Below, piece after piece: positions 30,880-37,411 of a stretch of DNA of 64,000 bases; the stretch's first letter is position 1, and each line of letters begins with the position of its first letter. The DNA is from Clavibacter sepedonicus. Lineage in GTDB: Bacteria; Actinomycetota; Actinomycetes; Actinomycetales; Microbacteriaceae. The stretch is from NCBI RefSeq assembly GCF_000069225.1, contig NC_010407.1:2480001-2544000 (forward strand), written 5' to 3'. Below the pieces are notes generated by a model. It searched no databases. It was given only the letters and a program-made list of their open reading frames with translations, and was not told the DNA's origin. Both the position numbers and the translations under genes were made by a program.

Positions 30880-31320
30880 ATGACGCGGATCCTCCTCACC
30901 GGCATGTCCGGCGCCGGGAAGTCGACGCTCCTCACCGAGCTCGCCCGCCGCGGGCACCGCACCCTCGACACCGACCACGACGGCTGGACCCTGCCGGACG
31001 GCCGATGGGACGAGCCGCGGATCGCCGGCCTCCTCGACCGCGAGCCGCACATCGTGGTCTCCGGCGCCGTCGAGAACCAGGGCGCGTTCCGCGACCGCTT
31101 CGAGCACGTCGTGCTGCTCAGCGCACCGCTCGACGTCCTGCTCGCCCGCGTCGCCGCGCGCACCGGGAACGACTACGGGACGGATCCCGCCGACCGCGAG
31201 GAGATCCGCCGGTACACGCGGGAGGTGGAGCCGCTGCTGCGTCGATCTGCCGACGTCGAGCTCGACGGCCGGCGCGCGACCGCGGACCTGGCCGACGAGC
31301 TGGAGCGGCTGCTGGGCTGA
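30880..31320 (+). CDS. small P-loop kinase/ATPase of broad-specificity type
   Basis: A 146-residue P-loop protein. Walker A is GMSGAGKST (residues 8-16), followed by the kinase-like TLDTDHDGW, an SGAVENQ segment, a lid-like region RVAARTGNDYG and RREVEPLLR-type helix REVEPLLRRSADVELDG. It resembles shikimate/gluconate/NMP-kinase-like proteins annotated as broad-specificity kinases; the substrate cannot be told. It is compact but complete. Confidence 0.7.
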   Translation: MTRILLTGMSGAGKSTLLTELARRGHRTLDTDHDGWTLPDGRWDEPRIAGLLDREPHIVVSGAVENQGAFRDRFEHVVLLSAPLDVLLARVAARTGNDYGTDPADREEIRRYTREVEPLLRRSADVELDGRRATADLADELERLLG

Positions 31321-31327
31321 GCCGCGG

Positions 31328-32173
31328 TCAGACCCCGCCCGGCTCCGCGCCCGTCGCGGCCGGCAGCTCCGGCCGGTTCGCCCACGCCGACCAGGATCCC
31401 GGGTACAGCGCGGCGTCTATGCCCGCGATCGCGAGCGCCGCGACCTCGAGCGCCGCGCTCACGCCGGACCCGCAGTAGACCGCGACCTCGTCCGCATCGG
31501 GCACCCCGAGCACCGCATACCGCGCGCGCAGCTCCGCGCGCGACCGGAACGTGCCATCCGAGGCGAGGGCGTCCGAGGAGGGCGCGCTCCGGGCACCTGG
31601 GATGTGACCCGGACGCGGATCCCACGGCTCGACCTCCCCGCGGTACCGCTCCTCCGCGCGGGCGTCGAGCAGCACGCCGTCGAGCGCGACACGGGCGGCG
31701 CCGTCCTCGTCGACCACGGCGAGGAGGCCGGAGGCTAGCGTCACGTCGCCGGGGGTCGGCACGACCGGGCCGGTCTCGAGCGGGAGGCCCGCGGCGGTCC
31801 AGGCGGGCAGGGCGCCGTCGAGGATCCGCACGTCGGCGATGCCGGCGTCGCGCAGCAGCCACCAGGCTCGCGCCGCCGCGAGGCTGCCTCCGCCGTCGTA
31901 CGCGACGACCGCGTCCCCCGCCCGGACGCCCCACCTGCGCGCAGCCTCCTGCAGCGCCGCGGGCTCGGGCAGCGGATGCCGCCCCTCCTCGGGAGCGCCG
32001 TGTCGCGACAGCTCCGTGTCGAGGTCCGCGTACACGGCGCCCGGGATGTGCCCGGCCTCGTGCAGCGGCCGGCCGGGCGGGCCGCCGAGGGACCACCGCA
32101 CGTCGATCACGCGCACGTCGCCGCGGGTGCGGATGGCGTGGTCCAGCTCGGTCGGCGTGATGAGGATCTCCAT
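31328..32173 (-). CDS. 3-mercaptopyruvate-type sulfurtransferase (tandem rhodanese)
   Basis: A 281-residue protein with two rhodanese domains. The N-terminal one (about 1-140) is inactive-type and has VRVIDVRWSLGGPPGRPLHEAGHIPGAVYADLDTEL; the C-terminal one has DARAEERYRGEVEPWDPRPGHIPGARS and the active-site loop YCGSGVSAALEV, in which the cysteine carries the persulfide. The CGSGVSA loop is of the mercaptopyruvate sulfurtransferase type rather than the CRKGVTA of thiosulfate sulfurtransferases. It acts in the cytoplasm in sulfur transfer or cyanide detoxification. It converges with the small kinase gene, with a 7-nt gap. Confidence 0.88.
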   Translation of the reverse strand: MEILITPTELDHAIRTRGDVRVIDVRWSLGGPPGRPLHEAGHIPGAVYADLDTELSRHGAPEEGRHPLPEPAALQEAARRWGVRAGDAVVAYDGGGSLAAARAWWLLRDAGIADVRILDGALPAWTAAGLPLETGPVVPTPGDVTLASGLLAVVDEDGAARVALDGVLLDARAEERYRGEVEPWDPRPGHIPGARSAPSSDALASDGTFRSRAELRARYAVLGVPDADEVAVYCGSGVSAALEVAALAIAGIDAALYPGSWSAWANRPELPAATGAEPGGV

Positions 32174-32201
32174 CCCGCCATGCTCGCAGCGTCGAGCGGG
32201 A

Positions 32202-32735
32202 TCAGCCCAGCGGCTTCTCGAAGCAGACCGAGTTCGTGACCGGGATGTACGGCGGGTACGTGTCGATGGGCAGCCACCCCGCGGTCGCGTACAGCCGGAT
32301 GGCGTCGGGCTGCCGGTCGCCCGTCTGCAGGATGAGCCGCCGTGCGCCGCGCTCCCGGGCCACGCGCTCCAGCTCCGCCATCAGCACGCGCGCGAGGCCG
32401 GTGCCGCGGTGCGCGGGATCCACGACCACCTTCTTCAGCTCGAGCTCGTCGCCGAGGTGCCGGATGACGCCGTGCGCGGCCGCATCCCGGTCGTCGCCGT
32501 CGACGACGAGCAGCACGACGGCCTCCACGTCGGCCGGGTCGAACGCGAACGCCACGGCCGCCTTCGCGGGCCAGTCGGGGTCGTCGTCGTGCCGCCCCTC
32601 GTACCGCACGTCCATCTCGGCCTCCATGGCCGCCCGGATCCGGGCACCGCGCGCGTCGTCCCAGCCGACCACCTCGGTGCGGTACACCCGTCCGTCGCGC
32701 GCGACGTGCCGCGCCCCGGTCTGCTGCTCGGTCAT
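32202..32735 (-). CDS. GNAT-family N-acetyltransferase
   Basis: A 177-residue acetyltransferase. The acetyl-CoA pyrophosphate-binding loop is VVDPAHRGTGLARVLMAELE (about residues 113-132), followed by ARRLILQTGDRQPDAIRLYATAGWLPI, the usual motif B. ELELKKVVV is the central strand. The substrate is not predictable. The ATG at 32735 is used; an upstream in-frame start would overlap the terminator-like hairpin of nrdB. Confidence 0.85.
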   Translation of the reverse strand: MTEQQTGARHVARDGRVYRTEVVGWDDARGARIRAAMEAEMDVRYEGRHDDDPDWPAKAAVAFAFDPADVEAVVLLVVDGDDRDAAAHGVIRHLGDELELKKVVVDPAHRGTGLARVLMAELERVARERGARRLILQTGDRQPDAIRLYATAGWLPIDTYPPYIPVTNSVCFEKPLG

Positions 32736-32763
32736 GCTCCCTCTTCCTCCGGGCCGGGCCGGT

Positions 32764-32795
32764 GCCGGCGCGGGCATGACGACGCCCGCACCGGC
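32764..32795 (-). terminator. terminator hairpin after nrdB
   Basis: Arms GCCGGCGCGGGC (32764-32775) and GCCCGCACCGGC (32784-32795) pair with one mismatch and a loop of 8 nt. It lies between the nrdB stop and the acetyltransferase start; there is no long T tract. Confidence 0.55.
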
Positions 32796-32868
32796 ATCCG
32801 GGTGGATGCGCGGCGCGGGCGGCGTCGGTGATGCGGTGCCGCGGTCTCCCGCGGCGGGTCGTGCGGTG

Positions 32869-33864
32869 CTACTTGGCGCCGACGGTGGCCGACGCGTTCG
32901 ACTCGTACGACGTGTTGGTCGACTCGAAGAAGTTGACGAGCTGCAGCGTGTCGTTCGCCGTGGCCATCCATTTCGCCGGGTTCGAGACCTTGTACTCGGC
33001 CTCGAAGCCGAGCTCCTCCAGGCGACGGTCGGCCAGGTACTTCACGTACTGGTTGATGTAGTTCGCGTTCAGCCCGAGGATCCCGTTGGGCAGGAGGTCG
33101 CGGTTGTACTGCTCCTCCATCTCGACGGCGTCGAGGATCATCTGCTTGATCTCGGCGGCGAACTCCTCGGTCTGCAGGTCGGGGTTCTCCTCGAGCACCG
33201 TGAGGATGAGGTTGATCCCGAACTTGAGGTGCAGTGACTCGTCGCGCACGATCCAGTCCATGAGCGAGCCGAAGTTGCGCAGCAGGTTCCGCTGGCGGAA
33301 CGACAGCGACACCATGAAGCCCGAGTAGAACCAGATGCCCTCGAGGATGACGTTGTACGCGACGAGGTTCCGGACGAAGTCCTTCTTGCCCTCGGTGGTG
33401 GTGATGTCGAGGGTCTGCTCGGTCATGCGCTTGATGAACTTGACCTCGAACTCCTCCTTGCGCGCCATCGACGGGATGTCGACGTGGGAGTTGTACGCGG
33501 CCTCGCGGTCGATCGGGAACGTCTCGAGGACGTACTCGAACGACATGCAGTGGTTCGCCTCCTCCCACATCTGCTTCGCGAGGTAGAGGTGGCACTCCGG
33601 CGCGTTGATGTAGGGGTAGACGCCGAACGCGAGCGCCTTGTTCACGAGGAGCTCGTTCGGGTTGAAATAGCTCATGAGGAACGTGATCGCGTGGCGCTCC
33701 TCGTCCGTCATCTTCTTGAAGTCCGCGATGTCCTCGCCGAGCTGGATCTCGTTGGGAAACCACGTGTTGGCGACGGCCTGGTCGTACAGGTCCATGGCCC
33801 ACTGGTAGTTGACGGGCTTGAGGAGGAGGCCCTCCTGGATTCCCGTGCCGAGGATCTTCGACAT
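32869..33864 (-). CDS. nrdB: ribonucleotide reductase small subunit, predicted class Ic (Mn/Fe, radical-less Phe)
   Basis: A 331-residue R2 protein. Aligned by hand with E. coli R2, the metal ligands are Glu71 (Asp84 in E. coli), Glu102, His105, Glu175, Glu209 and His212. The radical tyrosine position (Tyr122) is Phe109 in EANHCMSF. Glu for the first Asp together with Phe for Tyr is the pattern of the Chlamydia class Ic enzyme, which uses a Mn(IV)/Fe(III) centre instead of a tyrosyl radical. The electron path looks complete: Trp35, Asp208, and Tyr320 in the C-terminal tail. GGAGAGAAG precedes the ATG. It is the last gene of an nrdA-microORF-nrdB operon. Confidence 0.93.
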   Translation of the reverse strand: MSKILGTGIQEGLLLKPVNYQWAMDLYDQAVANTWFPNEIQLGEDIADFKKMTDEERHAITFLMSYFNPNELLVNKALAFGVYPYINAPECHLYLAKQMWEEANHCMSFEYVLETFPIDREAAYNSHVDIPSMARKEEFEVKFIKRMTEQTLDITTTEGKKDFVRNLVAYNVILEGIWFYSGFMVSLSFRQRNLLRNFGSLMDWIVRDESLHLKFGINLILTVLEENPDLQTEEFAAEIKQMILDAVEMEEQYNRDLLPNGILGLNANYINQYVKYLADRRLEELGFEAEYKVSNPAKWMATANDTLQLVNFFESTNTSYESNASATVGAK

Positions 33865-33951
33865 CTGCTTCTTCTCTCCGGGTGCGTGGTGCGTGGTGGT
33901 GCGGGTGGGGCGGCCGATCGGGCCGGGTGGAGCTCTAGGAGCGGCGCCTGC

Positions 33952-34029
33952 CTACTGGCAGGAGTCGCACTGGAGCTCGTCCATGGGGTCCATGGGGACG
34001 ACGTAGTCGCCGAACGTGTCGTCGTTCAT
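33952..34029 (-). CDS. 25-residue CxxC peptide, candidate detached NrdA redox tail
   Basis: A 25-codon ORF, MNDDTFGDYVVP...ELQCDSCQ, between nrdA and nrdB. Its ATG shares one base with the nrdA stop (TGATG), and GGGAGG inside the end of nrdA lies 9 nt upstream, so translational coupling is likely. The ending CxxC-Gln looks like the C-terminal cysteine pair with which class I large subunits re-reduce their active site, and NrdA here has no cysteine in its last 60 residues. The peptide could act in trans, or be joined to NrdA by a -1 frameshift. Either reading is inference; the ORF and its signals are seen directly. Confidence 0.6.
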   Translation of the reverse strand: MNDDTFGDYVVPMDPMDELQCDSCQ

Positions 34030-36533
34030 CAGCGTGCACCTCCCACTCCGCCGAAGCCGAAGCCCTTGCGGGGCGCCGGGGCGGACTGCGGGGCCGGGGC
34101 CTCCGCGGTCGCGGTGGATGCGGGAGCCGCCGAGGCCGGCACGGCCGCGGGTGCGCCGCCGCCGAATCCGCCGAAGCCCTTGCGCTTCGTGCCGTCGGCG
34201 TCCTGCGACTTGTCGACCTTGACGGTCGACTGCTCGGCCGTGTGACGGGGCTTCATGTGCAGGTAGTACGTGGTCTTGACCCCGCGCTCCCAGCCGGCGA
34301 AGTAGATGTCCATCATGTCGCCGAGGTCGCGCGTCTCGAGGTACATGTTGCGGCTGATGGCCTGGTCGATCCACTTCTGCGCGCGGGCCGCGACCTCGAG
34401 GAACGCGTACGGCGAGAGCTGGAAGCTCGTGCGGTACGTGGCCTTGACGTGGTCCGGGATCGCGGCGATGTTCTGGATGTCGCCCTGGCTGCGCAGGATG
34501 TTCTCGCGCACGGTCTCCCAGATGCCGAGCTCCTGCAGGTCCTTCACCAGGTTCCGGTTGACCTCGAGGAACTTGCCCGAGGAGGTGGAGCGGCTGAAGA
34601 TCTGCGAGAACTGCGGGTCGAGGCCGGGCGTGGTGCCGGCGACGAGGCCGATGGACGCGGTGGGCGCGATCGCCATGAGCGTCGCGTTCCTCATGCCGCC
34701 CTTGACCTTGGCGCGCAGCGCGTCCCAGTCGAGGCGCGTGGTGCGGTTGACCTTGACGGGCACGCCGCGGTCGGCCTCCATGAGCGCGATCGAGTCGAGC
34801 GGCACGAGGCCCTCCGACCAGCGCGAGCCCTCGAAGTTCGGGTACGCGCCGCGCTCCTTCGCGAGATCGGCCGACTCGTCGATGGCTGCGTAGGAGACGT
34901 GCTCCATGATCTCGTCGATCAGGTCGTAGCTCTCCTCCGACTCGTACGAGAAGCCGAGCTTCTCGACGATGTCGGTGAAGCCCATGACGCCGAGGCCCAC
35001 CGCGCGGTTCTGCTGGTTGGAGAAGTCCGCCTCCTTCACGCTGGAGCGCGTGATGTCGATGAGGTTGTCGAGCTGGCGCACCGCGAGGCGCGCGCTCTGC
35101 TCGATCTTCGCGAAGTCGACCTTGCCGTCGGCGAAGTGCTGCGACAGGTTGATCGACGCCAGGTTGCAGACGGAGACGTTGTCCTCGTCCTGCGGCAGCG
35201 TGATCTCGGTGCAGAGGTTCGAGAGGTGGATCGTGCCCGTGTTGTTGTTCAGGGCGCGGTTGTTGATCGTGTCCTTCCAGGTCAGCCACGGGTGGCTGGT
35301 GGTCTGGAGCGAGATGAGGATCGACTTGAACTGCTCGCGCGCATTGATGCGCTTGAACATGCGGATGCGCCCGGCCTCGGCCTCGCCGACGTAGAACGCG
35401 TAGCGCTCCGAGAACGCCTTGCCGTACAGCTCGTTGAGGTCGGAGACCTCCAGCGGGTCGAAGAGGTACCAGTCCTCGTCGTTCTGCACGCGCTTCATGA
35501 ACTCGTCGCTGATCCACACGGCCGTGTTGGCGGTGCGGGTGCGGCGGTACGGGTCGCCCGAGTTCTGGCGCAGGTCGAGGAACTCGGGGAAGTCGAGGTG
35601 CCAGTTCTCCATGTAGAAGCACAGGGCGCCGAACTTCTTGCCGCCGCGGCTGACGGCGCGGAGCACCGAGTCGATGGTGTGCATGAACGGGATCGGGCCC
35701 GTGGAGGTGGTGTTGTTCGAGCGGATGGGCGAGCCCTGCGCGCGCAGCTTGGAGACGGAGAGGCCGATGCCGCCCGTGCCCTTGGTGAGCCACATGACGT
35801 CGCGCGTGGTCTTCGCGATGTGCTCGATGTCGTCCTGCATCTCCATGACGAAGCAGTTCGCGAGCTGCGGGTAGATGGTGCCCGCGTTGACGAGGGTGGA
35901 GCCGGCCGCGAGGTACTCGAGCTTCGACATCTTCTCGTAGAAGGCGATGGCCGTCTCGGTGGGGTTCTGCTCGTTGAGCGTGAGGCCCATCGCGATGCGC
36001 ATCCAGAAGTACTGGGGCACCTCGAGGGCGTCGCCGTTGCGGCCCTTGATGCCGTAGCGGTTGTTCAGTGTGACGACGCCGATGTACTTGAGCAGCTCGT
36101 CGTGCGCGGGCTCAAGGGCCTGGGCGAGGCGCTCGAGGTCGAACAGCTGCACGAGGCGGGAGTCGAGGAGCATCTCGTCGACGCCGCGCTGGATGTTGCG
36201 GGCGAAGTGCTCCGCGTGGAGGCGCTTGAGCTCCTCGGGCGACGAGTAGTCGCCGAGGACGCGCTTGTAGATGGTCTTGAGGAGCAGGCGCGCGGCGACG
36301 GTGTCGAACGCCGGGTCGTCCTTCACGTTCTGGAGTGCGACCTGGATGACGGCCTCATCCAGCTGCTGCGTGGTGATCCCGTCGAAGAGGGTGATCTCCA
36401 GCTCGGACGCGATCTGCGTGACCCAGCCGATGTTCTCGTCGAGGCCCTGCGTCGCGTCCTCGATCGCCAGGTTGATCCTGTTCGCGTCGTACGGCTCCTT
36501 CGAGCCGTCCCTCTTGACTACCGTGATCGACAC
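34029..36533 (-). CDS. nrdA: ribonucleotide reductase large subunit
   Basis: An 834-residue R1 protein reducing ribonucleoside diphosphates. The ATP cone (about residues 1-92) starts ITVVKRDGSKEPYDANRIN. Active-site cysteines are Cys227 (YPQLANCFVM), the radical Cys in HLSNLCTEITLP and Cys in SVCNLASINLSQ; the tyrosine pair is in KTTYYLHMKPR. After about residue 770 the protein becomes a Lys/Gly/Phe then Ala/Pro/Ser linker with two KGFG(G)F repeats, ending KGFGFGGVGGAR without cysteines. The start is GTG at 36533 with AAGGAG about 11 nt upstream; an ATG at 36540 is out of frame. Transcription should come from the region with NrdR- and DnaA-like boxes. Confidence 0.95.
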   Translation of the reverse strand: MSITVVKRDGSKEPYDANRINLAIEDATQGLDENIGWVTQIASELEITLFDGITTQQLDEAVIQVALQNVKDDPAFDTVAARLLLKTIYKRVLGDYSSPEELKRLHAEHFARNIQRGVDEMLLDSRLVQLFDLERLAQALEPAHDELLKYIGVVTLNNRYGIKGRNGDALEVPQYFWMRIAMGLTLNEQNPTETAIAFYEKMSKLEYLAAGSTLVNAGTIYPQLANCFVMEMQDDIEHIAKTTRDVMWLTKGTGGIGLSVSKLRAQGSPIRSNNTTSTGPIPFMHTIDSVLRAVSRGGKKFGALCFYMENWHLDFPEFLDLRQNSGDPYRRTRTANTAVWISDEFMKRVQNDEDWYLFDPLEVSDLNELYGKAFSERYAFYVGEAEAGRIRMFKRINAREQFKSILISLQTTSHPWLTWKDTINNRALNNNTGTIHLSNLCTEITLPQDEDNVSVCNLASINLSQHFADGKVDFAKIEQSARLAVRQLDNLIDITRSSVKEADFSNQQNRAVGLGVMGFTDIVEKLGFSYESEESYDLIDEIMEHVSYAAIDESADLAKERGAYPNFEGSRWSEGLVPLDSIALMEADRGVPVKVNRTTRLDWDALRAKVKGGMRNATLMAIAPTASIGLVAGTTPGLDPQFSQIFSRSTSSGKFLEVNRNLVKDLQELGIWETVRENILRSQGDIQNIAAIPDHVKATYRTSFQLSPYAFLEVAARAQKWIDQAISRNMYLETRDLGDMMDIYFAGWERGVKTTYYLHMKPRHTAEQSTVKVDKSQDADGTKRKGFGGFGGGAPAAVPASAAPASTATAEAPAPQSAPAPRKGFGFGGVGGAR

Positions 36534-36637
36534 TCTGCATCTGCTCCTTGGGGTGACGGGCGCTCGAAAGGAGGGCTTGCCTCCCCCGACGAAATCAGCC
36601 GATCAGGCCTGTATCTGTGGGTTCCACTGCGAAGAAT

Positions 36638-36693
36638 GGGGGCCCCGACATATAGTGGCCTTCGGCTGAAGGCCACTATATGTCGGGGCCCCC
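36638..36693. promoter_or_regulatory. perfect 26-bp inverted repeat with NrdR-like boxes upstream of nrdA
   Basis: Arms 36638-36663 and 36668-36693 are perfectly complementary, with loop GGCT. Each arm contains a sequence like half of the NrdR box consensus: GACATATAGTGG and its complement CCACTATATGTC. It lies 105-160 bp upstream of nrdA. In DNA it may be a pair of operators; in RNA it would be a very stable hairpin. Confidence 0.7.
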
Positions 36694-36704
36694 AGACACG
36701 CCAA

Positions 36705-36776
36705 CCACCACATGTTGTGGGCGTGTCATCCACAGATGTGCGTAAGTTCGCGGAGTTCTCCTCACCCTGTGGACTC
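36705..36776 (-). promoter_or_regulatory. diverged copy of the NrdR/DnaA box module (nrdA side)
   Basis: A third NrdR-like box (ACATGTTGTGG, 36710-36720) is followed by GGGCGTGTCATCCACAGATGTG and further on by TGTGGACTCCGCGG. The same series, with a few changes, is found at 37260-37306. TCATCCACA (36726-36734) and TGTGGACTC (36768-36776) are imperfect DnaA boxes. Confidence 0.5.
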
Positions 36777-36883
36777 CGCGGCCGGCTTGCGACACCGCCC
36801 ATCGTCCGCCAAAGTTCCAGACGCGCCCGGGGGACACAGCGGTTGCACGGTCGCGACCGCGTCGCGTAGCTTTCCAGGACACG

Positions 36884-36933
36884 AAGAAGGCCCGGACCGA
36901 TCCGGCTAGATCGATTCGGGCCCGTGTTCTTGA
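36884..36933. terminator. terminator hairpin after the two microprotein genes
   Basis: GGCCCGGACCGATCC and GATCGATTCGGGCC pair around TAGC, with flanking AAGAA and TTCTT stretches on both sides, giving a bidirectional terminator shape. It lies 13 nt beyond the stop of the 40-residue gene. Confidence 0.6.
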
Positions 36934-36945
36934 GGGACTTGCTAG

Positions 36946-37068
36946 TTACTTCTTCTTCGAGACAACCGTCGTGCTGGGGTGCGCCTTGGCGTACCTCAGC
37001 GTGACGTACTTGCCGGTCTTAGCGCTGCGCGCACTCGCGCCGCTAGACCCGCCCCTCTTGCCCGCCAT
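36946..37068 (-). CDS. 40-residue basic microprotein (TGKYVT...AHPSTTV)
   Basis: MAGKRGGSSG is followed by ASARSAKTGKYVTLRYAKAH and PSTTVVSKKK. It has 9 Lys/Arg and no hydrophobic helix. The second half is paralogous to the 36-residue protein encoded just upstream: both have TG-x-x-VT-x-x-YA-x-AHPSTTV. Its ATG shares one base with the upstream stop (TGATG). Similar short proteins of unknown function occur, from memory, in actinobacteria and their phages. It ends before a strong terminator. No function can be given; position under the NrdR/DnaA-like promoter suggests co-regulation with nucleotide reduction or replication. Confidence 0.65.
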   Translation of the reverse strand: MAGKRGGSSGASARSAKTGKYVTLRYAKAHPSTTVVSKKK

Positions 37069-37178
37069 CAGACGGCCACTCTTTCGCGGACCGTCGTGGA
37101 AGGGTGCGCGAGCGCGTACTCCTCAGTCACAAGACGCCCCGTGATCGCGTCGCGATAGATGTACCGATAGTCGCTCAT
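37068..37178 (-). CDS. 36-residue microprotein (TGRLVT...AHPSTTV)
   Basis: MSDYRYIYRDAITGRLVTEE is followed by YALAHPSTTVRERVAV. A near-perfect Shine-Dalgarno AAGGAGG lies 6 nt before the ATG, which is unusual in this leaderless-rich window and argues strongly that the ORF is translated. It is the first gene of a two-gene operon with its 40-residue paralogue. The YxYRDAxTGxxVT start resembles small proteins of unknown function seen widely in bacteria. A NrdR-like box pair lies 49 bp upstream. Confidence 0.72.
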   Translation of the reverse strand: MSDYRYIYRDAITGRLVTEEYALAHPSTTVRERVAV

Positions 37179-37226
37179 GGCGACCTCCTTAGGTGTGGTG
37201 CGATCGACTGGTGCCAACCGTCTCCA

Positions 37227-37274
37227 TCACTATATATGGGGTATTGGCGCCCCGCCCAACCCCATATGTAGTGG
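37227..37274. promoter_or_regulatory. pair of NrdR-like boxes
   Basis: Two 16-bp boxes, TCACTATATATGGGGT (37227-37242) and the inverted ACCCCATATGTAGTGG (37259-37274), are separated by 16 bp, so their centres are 32 bp (three helical turns) apart. The NrdR consensus is close to ACACTATATATAGTGT, and pairs with a 15-16 bp gap are usual. They lie between the microprotein operon and the MFS gene and could control either. Confidence 0.65.
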
Positions 37275-37279
37275 GCGTG

Positions 37280-37318
37280 TCGTCCACAGGTGTGGACAAC
37301 TCCGCGGACTTGTCCACA
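37280..37318. promoter_or_regulatory. cluster of DnaA-box-like sequences
   Basis: TGTGGACAA (37291-37299) and TTGTCCACA (37310-37318) are perfect inverted copies of the actinobacterial DnaA box; TCGTCCACA (37280-37288) has one mismatch. DnaA control of nrd genes is known in E. coli. The cluster is too small and lacks an AT-rich segment, so it is not proposed as an origin. Confidence 0.55.
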
Positions 37319-37396
37319 CGTTCCACAGGCTACGGAGGGCCACCGACATCGCTGTCCGCTCCCGCCCGGAGCAGCGGGAGGAGTCCTCCCGGCCGG

Positions 37397-37402
37397 TAGG
37401 AT
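37397..37402 (+). promoter_or_regulatory. -10 box of leaderless MFS gene
   Basis: TAGGAT lies 9 nt before the GTG at 37412, downstream of the DnaA-box cluster. Confidence 0.4.
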
Positions 37403-37411
37403 CTGACCCTC

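Noticed and set aside
36534..36637. Possible cobalamin riboswitch before nrdA
   Set aside because: No B12-box-like sequence is present; the RNR is class I and would not need it.
34242..36869. Long plus-strand open frame antisense to nrdA
   Set aside because: Low-complexity Arg/Val/Asp/Leu translation without any motif; nrdA is certain.
37280..37318. Replication origin because of clustered DnaA boxes
   Set aside because: Only three boxes, no AT-rich unwinding region, and no dnaA, dnaN or parAB nearby; transcriptional control is more likely.
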